Origin: Lentilitoribacter sp. Alg239-R112
GTDB taxonomy: Bacteria; Pseudomonadota; Alphaproteobacteria; Rhizobiales; Rhizobiaceae
Reading direction: 5' to 3'
DNA: 64,000 nt
NCBI RefSeq assembly: GCF_900537175.1
Contig: NZ_LS999833.1
Location: 2,522,261 to 2,586,260 of the forward strand
Position numbers and translations under genes: made by a program. Under the pieces are notes generated by a model. It worked only from the letters and a program-made list of their open reading frames with translations, ran no database searches and was not told where the DNA came from. This document shows positions 42,566-52,751 of this stretch, one piece after another; position 1 is the stretch's first letter, and the number at the start of each line of letters is the position of its first letter.

Positions 42566-44346
42566 CCGTCGTTGATAAAAATCTTTCCGAGGCAGCCATT
42601 TCTGCCTCGGACATTCCTGTTTTAGAAGTTGAATCTCTTGCTGTATCCGTACGAAAGCAAGGTATATTCAAGCCGCTAATTTCAGATGTAAGTTTTTCTC
42701 TTAAAAAAGGAGAAACACTCGCAATTGCTGGTGAAAGTGGCTCCGGCAAATCAATCACCTCACTGGCAATTATGGGATTACTGCCTCCGCCCGCCGTGCA
42801 AGTCACACATGGCGCAATTCGGTTGGGGTCAACCGAGCTTACACAATGTAGCGAGGCTGAGCTTCGCGATGTGCGGGGCAATCGTATTGCTATGATATTT
42901 CAAGAACCAATGACCTCGCTTAATCCGGTTCTAACCATCGGAACTCAAATTTCTGAAGCAATCCGGGCCCATGAGCCTGTCAGCCGCGCAGTTGCCAACG
43001 CCCGCGCGCTCGAAGCTTTACGTTCTGTTCGAATTAATCAACCAGAACAACGCCTATCCCAATACCCTCATGAACTTTCAGGGGGGATGCGACAACGTGT
43101 TATGATCGCTATGGCACTTGCGCTTGAACCTGAAGTATTAATTGCCGATGAGCCAACTACCGCACTGGATGTCACTGTGCAACGCGAGGTCCTCGACCTT
43201 TTGCGCGACCTTCAGGCAGAGCATGGTACTGCAATCCTATTGATCACTCACGATATGGGCGTTGTCGCCGAAATGGCCGACCGGATAATTGTGATGAAGG
43301 ATGGAAAAATCGAAGAAGAGAATGAAACCAAAGCTCTATTCTCTTCACCATCGCGGCCTTATACTCAGGAACTTTTGGCATCAGTGCCTCAAATGGGCGA
43401 TGGAACAAAACCCGCCAAGCAATCAAAGATCACTGGAGAACCGGTCCTCAAACTCGATAACCTAGCCGTTCGCTTCGATATACACGGTGGCCTTCTGGGC
43501 CGTGTAACACACCATGTTCACGCTGTTAATAAAGTTAGTTTTGATATCGCCAAGGCCGAAACATTTGCGCTCGTGGGTGAAAGCGGTTGCGGAAAGTCAA
43601 CAGTTGCCAAAGCTATTGTTGGTCTGGTGAATCATACTGGCGGAATTGAAATCATGGGACAGCAGGCGCAACTGCATGATGCAACCCACCAAAAATCTCG
43701 TTGTCGCAACGTTCAAATGGTGTTTCAAGACCCAATGGCAGCTCTTGACCCAAGAATGCGCATTGGTGATTTGATCGCCGAGCCACTGGTCATTCATAAC
43801 ATCGGCTCAGTTGAAGACAGGCGCAATCAGACACTTGAACTATTGCAGCGGGTTGGATTACCCACCGACGCCGCAGAGCGTTATCCTCATGAATTTTCTG
43901 GCGGACAACGCCAACGGATATGCATAGCCAGAGCATTGGCATTACAACCGGAATTAATCATTGCTGACGAGTCTGTTTCTGCTCTTGATGTTTCCGTTCA
44001 AGCGCGTGTTCTCGCGTTGTTGGAGGCATTGAAAGAGGAGTTCGGCATAGCTTATCTTTTCATATCACATGATATGGCAGTGGTTGAAAACGTTGCGGAC
44101 CGTGTGGCAGTTATGTATCTGGGTCAGATCGTTGAGATGGGAACCAGTGAACAGGTGTTTAGCAATCCACAACACCCATATACCAATCGGTTAATTGAGG
44201 CTGTTCCTGTACCGGACCCAACACATATACGCGCGAAAAACATTCGGTTAACTGGAGAAATTCCAAGCCCAGTATTCCCTGTTGGGACTAGCCCAGAACA
44301 GTTGGTGCTAACAGATATTGGTGACGGTCATCTTGTTGCTCTCTAA
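42562..44346 (+). CDS. fused double ATPase of the amide-operon importer
   Basis: A 594-residue chain with two ATPase domains. Domain 1: GESGSGKS, LSGGMRQRV, LIADEPTTALD, THDMGVVAEMADRI. Domain 2 from about residue 300: GESGCGKST, FSGGQRQRI, IIADESVSALD, SHDMAVVENVADRV, ending with the QHPYT-x-RLIEAVPVPDP motif of oligopeptide ATPases. ATG 42562 is used because it overlaps the amidase stop; the upstream GTG frame would run into that gene. The ATPase fusion is the same type as in the first importer, though gene order differs. Confidence 0.92.
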   Translation: MTVVDKNLSEAAISASDIPVLEVESLAVSVRKQGIFKPLISDVSFSLKKGETLAIAGESGSGKSITSLAIMGLLPPPAVQVTHGAIRLGSTELTQCSEAELRDVRGNRIAMIFQEPMTSLNPVLTIGTQISEAIRAHEPVSRAVANARALEALRSVRINQPEQRLSQYPHELSGGMRQRVMIAMALALEPEVLIADEPTTALDVTVQREVLDLLRDLQAEHGTAILLITHDMGVVAEMADRIIVMKDGKIEEENETKALFSSPSRPYTQELLASVPQMGDGTKPAKQSKITGEPVLKLDNLAVRFDIHGGLLGRVTHHVHAVNKVSFDIAKAETFALVGESGCGKSTVAKAIVGLVNHTGGIEIMGQQAQLHDATHQKSRCRNVQMVFQDPMAALDPRMRIGDLIAEPLVIHNIGSVEDRRNQTLELLQRVGLPTDAAERYPHEFSGGQRQRICIARALALQPELIIADESVSALDVSVQARVLALLEALKEEFGIAYLFISHDMAVVENVADRVAVMYLGQIVEMGTSEQVFSNPQHPYTNRLIEAVPVPDPTHIRAKNIRLTGEIPSPVFPVGTSPEQLVLTDIGDGHLVAL

Positions 44347-44356
44347 AATCAGAAAC

Positions 44357-44376
44357 GAGCACTGCAAGCGGTGCTC
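44357..44376. terminator. bidirectional terminator between convergent operons
   Basis: GAGCACTG and CGGTGCTC form an 8-bp stem (one G-T pair) with tetraloop CAAG, followed by ACTCCTTTT. It separates the plus-strand amide operon from the minus-strand bkd operon. Confidence 0.72.
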
Positions 44377-44400
44377 ACTCCTTTTGGCAATAAATTAATC

Positions 44401-45798
44401 TCACATATGAAGCGCATGACCAAGCGCTTTAAGGCAGGCTTCCTGTAATGCTTCACCTCGCGAGGGATGTGCATGTATGGTGCCGGCAATATCTTCAAGT
44501 CGCGCTGCCATCTCGATAGCAAGCGCAAAAGAAGCGGCCAACTCAGATACATTTTCACCAACAGCTTGAATACCGAGTACAACATGATTGTCAGCACGCG
44601 CGACCACTCTTACAAAACCATCTTCTCGCTCAGTCGTCATTGCTCGACCACTTGCGCTAAAGGGAAATAGTCCAGTTTTTACATCAATCTTTTCTTGTTT
44701 GACTTCATCTGGTGTCAACCCAACGGAAACAATTTCCGGGTCAGTAAAGCAAATTGCCGGAATGCACTGTTTATCCCAGTCTCGATTTTCACCAGCAACA
44801 ATCTCGGCAACCATCTCTCCCTGAGCCATAGCCCGATGCGCCAACATTGGTTCACCTGTTACATCACCTATTGCATATATCCCGCGCATAGAGGTTTGAC
44901 ATCTATCGTCAACTTTGATGAATTCCCCATCCATATCAACAGCAAGGCGGTTTAATCCAATTCCATCAGTCACCGGTTGACGCCCAACTGTCACAAGTAT
45001 CTTATCGGCTCCGATTTCGTGGATATCACCGTTCTCATCCTCAACATGCAATGATTTGGCATCACGACTTTGTTCCTTGGCACGGGTTTTGGTAAGTATG
45101 CTGACACCTAAAGCACTCAATCTCGCGACAACGGGCTTTGTTAATGCCGCATCATATTGCGGTAATATTCTATCCGCAGCTTCCACTACTGTCACTTTTG
45201 AACCAAGCTTGGCAAATGCAGACCCAAGTTCTAAACCGATGTAGCCGCCGCCCACGACAACAAGCCTTTCAGGTATTTTATTGACTGACAACAGGTCAGT
45301 TGACGAACAAACAGTTTCACTAAACGGCAAAAACGACAATTCGATCGGCCTTGAGCCAGTTGCGATAACAATTTTTTCGGCTTCAATCGCTTGCGTTCCA
45401 TCAGCGGTTTTGACTTCAACTTTTTTGCCATCGACAAACCGCACGTGCCCATTCACAAAACGGGTATTGGCTTTTTTCATAAGTGTCGAAACGCCCGAGT
45501 TTAAACGAGTAACGATACCGTCTTTCCATTCGAGTGTTTTAGCAAAATCAATTTGTGGATTGCTGTTGGTCAATCCAATTGGGGTCACATTCTGCGCAGC
45601 TTCTTTCATCTTGAAAAATTCATCAGCAGCATGAATGATAGCTTTTGATGGAATGCAGCCAACATTTAAACATGTTCCGCCAGCTTTTTCTTTTTCAACG
45701 ACGATTGTATCAATACCCAGTTGGCCTGCGCGAATTGCACAAACATAACCACCCGGCCCCGCACCAATGATCAATAACTTACAAGTAAGATCAGCCAT
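44401..45798 (-). CDS. lpdV: dihydrolipoamide dehydrogenase (E3 of the branched-chain complex)
   Basis: Reoxidises the lipoyl groups of the E2 component with NAD+. The 465-residue flavoprotein has FAD motif IGAGPGGYVCAIRAGQLG, the redox disulfide GGTCLNVGCIPSKA (Cys43, Cys48), an NAD-binding GGGYIGLELGSAFAKLG, a second FAD site YAIGDVTGEPMLAHRAM and the active-site His-Glu pair in HAHPSRGEAL. The position after bkdB, 3 nt apart, marks it as the branched-chain-specific E3 (LpdV) rather than the pyruvate complex copy. Last gene of the operon. Confidence 0.95.
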   Translation of the reverse strand: MADLTCKLLIIGAGPGGYVCAIRAGQLGIDTIVVEKEKAGGTCLNVGCIPSKAIIHAADEFFKMKEAAQNVTPIGLTNSNPQIDFAKTLEWKDGIVTRLNSGVSTLMKKANTRFVNGHVRFVDGKKVEVKTADGTQAIEAEKIVIATGSRPIELSFLPFSETVCSSTDLLSVNKIPERLVVVGGGYIGLELGSAFAKLGSKVTVVEAADRILPQYDAALTKPVVARLSALGVSILTKTRAKEQSRDAKSLHVEDENGDIHEIGADKILVTVGRQPVTDGIGLNRLAVDMDGEFIKVDDRCQTSMRGIYAIGDVTGEPMLAHRAMAQGEMVAEIVAGENRDWDKQCIPAICFTDPEIVSVGLTPDEVKQEKIDVKTGLFPFSASGRAMTTEREDGFVRVVARADNHVVLGIQAVGENVSELAASFALAIEMAARLEDIAGTIHAHPSRGEALQEACLKALGHALHM

Positions 45799-45801
45799 CT
45801 A

Positions 45802-47100
45802 CTACCCTTCCACAAAAATCATTGCTGGTGTTTCCAGTAATGATTTCAATCGCTGCACAAAAACGGCTGCATCCCATCCGTCAATAATTCGATGATCAAA
45901 ACTACATGACAGGTTCATCATTTGTCGTGGCAAGAATTCACTTCCATTCCACGCAGGGCGAACAGCCATTCGGTTGACACCAATGATTGCGAGTTCAGGG
46001 CGGTTTATGATTGGTGTTGTTGCAATAGCGCCCAATTTACCGAGCGATGTTATTGATATTGTCGATCCAGAAAGCTCCTCACGAGAGGCACTTCCATTTC
46101 GCGCAGCTTCTGCAACCCGCGTCAACTCAGTAGCCATTTGCCAAATGTTCATAGCTTCACAGTGGTGAACAACTGGAACCATCAACCCCTTTGGGGTCTG
46201 TGTAGCGATACCAATATGAGTAGCTCCAAACTGGCGAATAAGGTTTGCCTCATCATCATAATGGGCATTCATATCTGGCTGTTCCTTAATAGCAGACACC
46301 ATCGCGCCCATTAGAAACGGCAATATTGTAAGTCGCGGTTTATCTTCTCCATGCTCAGTATTTAACTTCTGGCGCAACTCTTCCAGAGACGTCACATCAA
46401 TTTCTTCCACAATCGTAATGTGCGGGATATGCGTATTTGCCTCAGACATGCGCTCTGCAATTTTCCGACGCATTCCAATAACTTTAACTTCACTCACATC
46501 ATGATTTTTCATTCGTCCATGTGGTTCTGATATCGTTTTGCGATCATTAGCAAAATACATATCCAAATCATCATGAGTGATCCGACCCGCAGGGCCGCTC
46601 CCCGGCACTAAACGCAGATCAATACCAGCATCCTTTGCGCGCTTGCGCACCGCTGGCGATGTGAGAAACTTTTCACCTTCTGCACGCAATGTTCTAACTG
46701 ATTGCGCCTCTGATTTTTTTCCAGTTTCCAAGTTCTCCAAAGTAGATGGCTTTACCTCTTCTTCTGCCCGAACATCGGTTATAACTTCAGGTTCTGGTGC
46801 CGGAGCAATATCAATACGCTCACCGTCGGTAGTTTGGGATGAGTTATCATTCCCTTCTCCCTGCACTTCAATACGAACAAGAGGCGAACCCACAGGAACA
46901 GTGTCTCCCACTTCACCTGCATATTCAATAATGGTCCCTGATACTGAAGATGGAATCTCAATCGTCGCTTTATCTGTCATCACAGCAGCAAAGACCTCAT
47001 CTTCTCTAACAACGTCACCAACCGGAACACAAAGCTCAACGATTTCGGCCTCGGCTACCCCCTCGCCGACGTCAGGCATTTTTATTGTGTAGATACCCAT
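45802..47100 (-). CDS. bkdB: branched-chain alpha-keto acid dehydrogenase E2 (lipoamide acyltransferase)
   Basis: Transfers isobutyryl, isovaleryl or 2-methylbutyryl groups to CoA. The 432-residue protein has one N-terminal lipoyl domain (MPDVGEGVAEAEIVEL, lipoyl Lys44 in MTDKATIEI), a linker, a peripheral-subunit binding domain (TSPAVRKRAKDAGIDLRLVPG) and a catalytic domain ending with SFDHRIIDGWDAAVF, where His and Asp are the active site. One lipoyl domain is typical of bkd E2. It lies between E1-beta and E3, 3 nt from each. Confidence 0.95.
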   Translation of the reverse strand: MGIYTIKMPDVGEGVAEAEIVELCVPVGDVVREDEVFAAVMTDKATIEIPSSVSGTIIEYAGEVGDTVPVGSPLVRIEVQGEGNDNSSQTTDGERIDIAPAPEPEVITDVRAEEEVKPSTLENLETGKKSEAQSVRTLRAEGEKFLTSPAVRKRAKDAGIDLRLVPGSGPAGRITHDDLDMYFANDRKTISEPHGRMKNHDVSEVKVIGMRRKIAERMSEANTHIPHITIVEEIDVTSLEELRQKLNTEHGEDKPRLTILPFLMGAMVSAIKEQPDMNAHYDDEANLIRQFGATHIGIATQTPKGLMVPVVHHCEAMNIWQMATELTRVAEAARNGSASREELSGSTISITSLGKLGAIATTPIINRPELAIIGVNRMAVRPAWNGSEFLPRQMMNLSCSFDHRIIDGWDAAVFVQRLKSLLETPAMIFVEG

Positions 47101-47103
47101 CTT

Positions 47104-48117
47104 TTATGCCTCCATCATTTCTTTGATAGCCGTGGCAACGCGGTCAGGTCCGGGGAAATAATCCCACTCAAAAACATGAGGATAAGGTGTATCCCAACCG
47201 GCAACACGCGTAATAGGCGCTTCCAGATTGTAGAAACATTCTTTTTGGATAATTGCTGCAAGTTCAGCACCAAATCCGGACGTTAATGTTGCTTCATGAA
47301 CAACGGCACAACGACCGGTTTTTTGAACAGATTTGACAATAGTTTCCTTATCCAGCGGAAGTAAGGATCTCAGATCAATGACCTCGGCATCCAACCCGCT
47401 CTGTTCAACAGCTGCTGATGCCACATGAACCATTGTACCATATGTCAGGATTGTCAGATCATTACCCTCACGGCGCACAACTGCCTTCCCTAAATCTGTT
47501 TTAAAGTAACCTTCGTCAACTTCGCCAAGCACATGGTTCTTCCATGGCACAATAGCTTTGTCATGATGCCCATCAAACGGCCCATTATAAAGTCGTTTTG
47601 GTTCCAGGAAGATGACGGGATCAGGGTCTTCCATCGCCGCAATGAGTAACCCTTTCGCATCTTGAGGGTTAGATGGCATCACCGTTTTAAGACCCGCGAC
47701 ATGGGTAAATAACGCTTCTGGGCTTTGGCTATGCGTTTGACCACCATAAATACCGCCGCCGGCTGGCATCCGGATTACCATCGGGCAGGTAAATTCTCCT
47801 GCCGATCGATACCGCATTCGCGCAGCTTCCGACACAATCTGATCGTAGGCGGGATACATATAATCAGCGAATTGAATTTCCACACATGGGCGTAAACCAT
47901 AAGTCGCCATCCCAATCGCTGCACCAACGATACCAAGCTCATTAATCGGCGCATCAAAACAACGCGTTGGTCCATATTTTTCCTGCAAACCAGCAGTGCA
48001 GCGAAAAACGCCTCCGAAAAAACCGACATCTTCACCAAACACGATAATTCGTTCATCACGCTCCATCATGACATCATGCGCATTTTGAATCGCTTCAATC
48101 ATCGTCATCTTGGCCAT
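47104..48117 (-). CDS. bkdA2: branched-chain alpha-keto acid dehydrogenase E1, beta subunit
   Basis: A 337-residue transketolase-like subunit that forms the E1 heterotetramer with BkdA1. ERIIVFGEDVGFFGGVFRCTAGLQEKYGPTRCFDAPINELGIVGAAIGMA is the conserved N-terminal Pyr domain with the ThDP Glu (FGEDVG). EIQFADYMYPAYDQIVSEAARMRYRSAGEF and the C-terminal transketolase_C part follow. It starts 2 nt after the E1-alpha stop. Confidence 0.95.
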   Translation of the reverse strand: MAKMTMIEAIQNAHDVMMERDERIIVFGEDVGFFGGVFRCTAGLQEKYGPTRCFDAPINELGIVGAAIGMATYGLRPCVEIQFADYMYPAYDQIVSEAARMRYRSAGEFTCPMVIRMPAGGGIYGGQTHSQSPEALFTHVAGLKTVMPSNPQDAKGLLIAAMEDPDPVIFLEPKRLYNGPFDGHHDKAIVPWKNHVLGEVDEGYFKTDLGKAVVRREGNDLTILTYGTMVHVASAAVEQSGLDAEVIDLRSLLPLDKETIVKSVQKTGRCAVVHEATLTSGFGAELAAIIQKECFYNLEAPITRVAGWDTPYPHVFEWDYFPGPDRVATAIKEMMEA

Positions 48118-48119
48118 GA

Positions 48120-49370
<1,251 letters not shown>

Positions 49371-49422
49371 TCATGAATAGATGCACATTACGAATGTGCG
49401 CCCACTCTAATCATCGCGTGTT

Positions 49423-50499
49423 TTACAGAGCAGTGCGCAATATCGTCTCTAAATTTAATTTGTCGATGTCACCGTCATCGGATTCACTCAACATAAGGCT
49501 AACTAAATTGGCAGGAACGTCTGAAATCGTTTTATACTTCCACTGCGGCTTTCTATCTTTATCGATTACAGCTGCCCGAACGCCCTCCAGAAATTCGCCA
49601 TGTTCCAATGCGCGAGAAACAAAGCGATATTCATCCGCTAATGCTTGATACAAGTTATGGTGTTTGCGCGCTTTTCGAATGAGATTGAGAGCAATAATTG
49701 CTGATAAAACGGAATTTCTTTGAATCTGGCTCGCAGATTTTACTGACCAAGATTCATTTTCTATGTTGAGCATCGATGCACAAATCTCATCTACGGAATC
49801 TAGGCAAAAATGCTCATCTACATCCTTCTGAAGCTCTGATAAAATGGATTCACCTGCATCGGATACAAAATCAAAAACAATGTCTGGGTCTCCGGTTCTA
49901 ACAAGTGCTTTTTTTAGATCTTCCAACTTTGCCTCTGAGACAAAATAATCCGCAAAACTACAAAAAATGGCATCGGCCGCATTCATTTTATAACTCGTAA
50001 GAGCCAGATATTCACCTAAATAACCAGGTGCATTTGCCAATAGAAGTGAACCGCCCACATCAGGCACCAATCCAATGGAACATTCTGGCATGGCGATCAT
50101 ACTACTATCTGTAACTATTCGATGGGAACAGTGTGCTGATATTCCAACTCCACCACCCATCACCAGCCCATGCATAAAACTAAAGAATGGTTTTGGATAG
50201 GACGCGATGAGTTCATTTAATCGATATTCATCACGCCAAAACTGAGCTGGCTCTGCATAGTTTTTATCAAGGCCACAATTATACAGCCAGTTCACATCCC
50301 CGCCTGCACAAAACGCTCGATCACCATCCCCTTCGATCAAGATGATTTTCACTGAACTATCATTAATCCAACCAATGAGCGCTTTCTCGATGGCAAGTGC
50401 CATATCATGAGAAAGGGCATTGAGCGCGTTAGTGCGCGTTAACGTTATACGCCCAACAGCGCCATCGATCTTGACTTGAACATCTGTACATTGTTCCAC
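49423..50499 (-). CDS. 3-hydroxyisobutyryl-CoA hydrolase (enoyl-CoA hydratase superfamily)
   Basis: Valine pathway step: releases CoA from 3-hydroxyisobutyryl-CoA. The 358-residue protein has ITLTRTNALNALSHDM, the HIBCH-type oxyanion region FCAGGDVNWLYNCG, FFSFMHGLVMGGGVGISAHCSHRIVTDSSMIAMPECSIGLVPDVGGSLLLA, and the long C-terminal part that distinguishes HIBCH (ECH_2) from true hydratases. The Glu in MPECSIGLVPD corresponds to the catalytic acid. Start GTG 50499 lies 4 nt after the acyl-CoA dehydrogenase stop with AGAGG upstream; a longer frame would overlap that gene without homology. Confidence 0.9.
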   Translation of the reverse strand: MEQCTDVQVKIDGAVGRITLTRTNALNALSHDMALAIEKALIGWINDSSVKIILIEGDGDRAFCAGGDVNWLYNCGLDKNYAEPAQFWRDEYRLNELIASYPKPFFSFMHGLVMGGGVGISAHCSHRIVTDSSMIAMPECSIGLVPDVGGSLLLANAPGYLGEYLALTSYKMNAADAIFCSFADYFVSEAKLEDLKKALVRTGDPDIVFDFVSDAGESILSELQKDVDEHFCLDSVDEICASMLNIENESWSVKSASQIQRNSVLSAIIALNLIRKARKHHNLYQALADEYRFVSRALEHGEFLEGVRAAVIDKDRKPQWKYKTISDVPANLVSLMLSESDDGDIDKLNLETILRTAL

Positions 50500-50503
50500 G
50501 ACA

Positions 50504-51649
50504 CTAGCCTCTTTCTTCCAACAGGGCACGCGCAGTGATAACACGCATGATTTCATTCGTGCCCTCCAAAATCTGATGGACACGCAAATCGCGAACAATT
50601 TTCTCGATTCCATAATCTTTAAGATAGCCGTAACCGCCATGAAGTTGCAGCGCCTCATTTGCAACTTCAAACGAGACATCGGTTACAAATACCTTTGCCA
50701 TTGCGCAGAATTTTGTGGCTTGTGGATGTTTTTGATCAAGCATCCAAGCAGCTTTGTGCAGGAAACTACGAGCAGCTTGCAATTTAATTTCCATATCAGC
50801 GAGTTTAAATTGAAGAGCTTGAAACTGATCAAGCGTCTTGCCGAAAGCTTTTCGCTCGCCAACATATGTCAGTGATTTATCTAACGCAGATTGTGCACCG
50901 CCGAGTGCGCAAGCTGCAATGTTTAGCCGGCCACCATTCAGACCCGACATTGCATATTTAAAACCTTCACCTTCTGTACCCATAAGGTTTGAGATAGGCA
51001 CTTCGCAATCATCAAACTGCACTTGTGCTGTCGGCTGAGATTGCCAACCCATCTTATGCTCGTTTGCACCAAAGCTTAATCCAGTAGCTTCTTTGTTCAC
51101 GACTATAGAAGAGATTCCTTTCGAACCATCTTCCCCAGTACGGCACATAACAAGGTAGACATCAGCATAATTACCACCGGAAATAAATGCCTTGGTTCCA
51201 TTTAGCTGGAAGACATCACCTGCCTTACTGGCACGTGTTCGTAATGACGCAGCGTCGGATCCAGAACCTGGTTCTGTCAAACAATAGGAGGCAAATTTTT
51301 CAAAAGTGCAAAGCTTAGACAACCACTCCTGTTTCAATTCTTGCGAACCATAAGCATCAATCATCCAAGCACACATATTATGAATAGACATAAATGCTGC
51401 AACAGATGGACACCCATGAGAAAGAGCCTCAAATATTAGTGCTGCATCCAGACGTTTTAAACCAGATCCACCGAACTCTTCTGTCACATAAATGCCACCC
51501 AAACCAAGTTCACCTGCCTGCTGCAGCAATGAACGAGGGATTGTTCCTTGCTGTTCCCATTCAGATGCAAAAGGCGCGATTTGCTCTTGACTAAAAGCTT
51601 TAGACATATCGAAGATGGCTGTCTGTTCTTCAGTTAGCTCAAAGTTCAT
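50504..51649 (-). CDS. isobutyryl-CoA dehydrogenase-type acyl-CoA dehydrogenase
   Basis: FAD enzyme giving methacrylyl-CoA in valine degradation. The 381 residues show the standard N-terminal, middle and C-terminal domains: CLTEPGSGSDAASLRTRA (substrate/FAD site), GMWGW-type segment as GWQSQPTAQVQFDDCEVP, and HGGYGYLKDYGIEKIVRDLRVHQILEGTNEIMR, where the Glu of EGTNE is the usual catalytic base. The neighbourhood (HIBCH, bkd) points to isobutyryl-CoA rather than fatty acyl-CoA; the exact chain specificity is inferred. Confidence 0.88.
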   Translation of the reverse strand: MNFELTEEQTAIFDMSKAFSQEQIAPFASEWEQQGTIPRSLLQQAGELGLGGIYVTEEFGGSGLKRLDAALIFEALSHGCPSVAAFMSIHNMCAWMIDAYGSQELKQEWLSKLCTFEKFASYCLTEPGSGSDAASLRTRASKAGDVFQLNGTKAFISGGNYADVYLVMCRTGEDGSKGISSIVVNKEATGLSFGANEHKMGWQSQPTAQVQFDDCEVPISNLMGTEGEGFKYAMSGLNGGRLNIAACALGGAQSALDKSLTYVGERKAFGKTLDQFQALQFKLADMEIKLQAARSFLHKAAWMLDQKHPQATKFCAMAKVFVTDVSFEVANEALQLHGGYGYLKDYGIEKIVRDLRVHQILEGTNEIMRVITARALLEERG

Positions 51650-51687
51650 AATTATATCCTTCGTCTTCCGTTGGTTTGGTTTACAAG

Positions 51688-52722
51688 TTATGCTTTGTTT
51701 AATTGAGCCTCAACATACTGATCAGCGGCACTATGCATGCCAATATTTTCACGTTCAGCAAGTTCGATAATTTTGTCCAATGTTTGCGTCAGGCTTTCAA
51801 TCCGACTACTTACAAAAGAAGGATCATCGCACTTCAAAATTTCTGCTGCCACATTTATGATACCACCTGAGTTTACAACATAATCGGGCGCATAGAATAT
51901 ATCCTTCGAATTTAATAAATCTCCGATATCGGGGCCTGAAAGTTGATTATTAGCAGCGCCAACAACTACCGAAACTTTCAACTGATCGACTGTCTCTTCA
52001 TTCAAAACGGCACCCAATGCACAGGGTGCAAAAACATCAGCTTCCACAGCATAAATTTCGTCCAGCGGAATGGCGACAGCGCCAAATTCTGCGACAGCTT
52101 TTTTAACAAGATCATTATTCAAATCAGTAACCAGAAGCTGGGCACCTGCGTTGTGCAGGTACGAAGCAAGATGCCATCCAACATGACCTAAACCTTGGAC
52201 TGCCACTTTAACATTTGTTAAATCAGATTTCCCTAATCGATACTCAACTGAACGAGCAAGACATGCAAATACACCTTTGGCTGTTACAGGTGACGGATCG
52301 CCACTTGCATATTCTCCTTTTTCCAAACCGGCGACATAGGGTGTAACCTCTGCCACAATTTCCATGTCTGATGGAGAGATACCAACATCCTCCGCTGTGA
52401 AGTAGCGACCGTCAAGCGCATCCACAAAACGCCCAAATGCACGCATCATTTCTGGTGTTTTCTTTTCACCAATAATAACCGACTTACCACCACCTAAAGG
52501 AAGCTGGGCAGAACGGTTTTTATAAGTCATCCCCTTAGACAAGCGCTGAACATCTGTCTTTGCTTCCTCAAGGGAGGCATAATTCCAAAGACGGCAACCA
52601 CCAGCCGCAGGACCATGCTGAGTAGAGTGTATGGAAATCAGGGCACGCAGACCAGTGTCCGTGTCTTCGCAATAGTGCAAAGCCTCATAACCATCCAAAC
52701 TATCAACTTCTGTAATATTCAT
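51688..52722 (-). CDS. leucine dehydrogenase (Glu/Leu/Phe/Val dehydrogenase family)
   Basis: Oxidatively deaminates leucine, valine and isoleucine to the keto acids used by the bkd complex. The 344-residue length matches octameric LeuDH, shorter than GluDH. Lys68 (MTYKNRSA) and Lys80 (PLGGGKSVI) align by position with the binding and catalytic lysines of Bacillus LeuDH; the NAD fold begins VAVQGLGHVGWHLASYL, and GGIINVAAE lies near the end. It supplies the entry reaction for both operons. Confidence 0.92.
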   Translation of the reverse strand: MNITEVDSLDGYEALHYCEDTDTGLRALISIHSTQHGPAAGGCRLWNYASLEEAKTDVQRLSKGMTYKNRSAQLPLGGGKSVIIGEKKTPEMMRAFGRFVDALDGRYFTAEDVGISPSDMEIVAEVTPYVAGLEKGEYASGDPSPVTAKGVFACLARSVEYRLGKSDLTNVKVAVQGLGHVGWHLASYLHNAGAQLLVTDLNNDLVKKAVAEFGAVAIPLDEIYAVEADVFAPCALGAVLNEETVDQLKVSVVVGAANNQLSGPDIGDLLNSKDIFYAPDYVVNSGGIINVAAEILKCDDPSFVSSRIESLTQTLDKIIELAERENIGMHSAADQYVEAQLNKA

Positions 52723-52751
52723 ATCTACTCACCTTTATTGTCAAAGGTCCC

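Noticed and set aside
6690..44346. The two Opp/Dpp operons as a recent duplication
   Set aside because: Permease order, strand, neighbouring enzymes and protein sequences differ; they share only family membership and ATPase fusion.
46577..47092. Plus-strand frame of 171 codons, Ser/Thr-rich
   Set aside because: Shadow of the lipoyl and linker region of bkdB, which has a firm family assignment.
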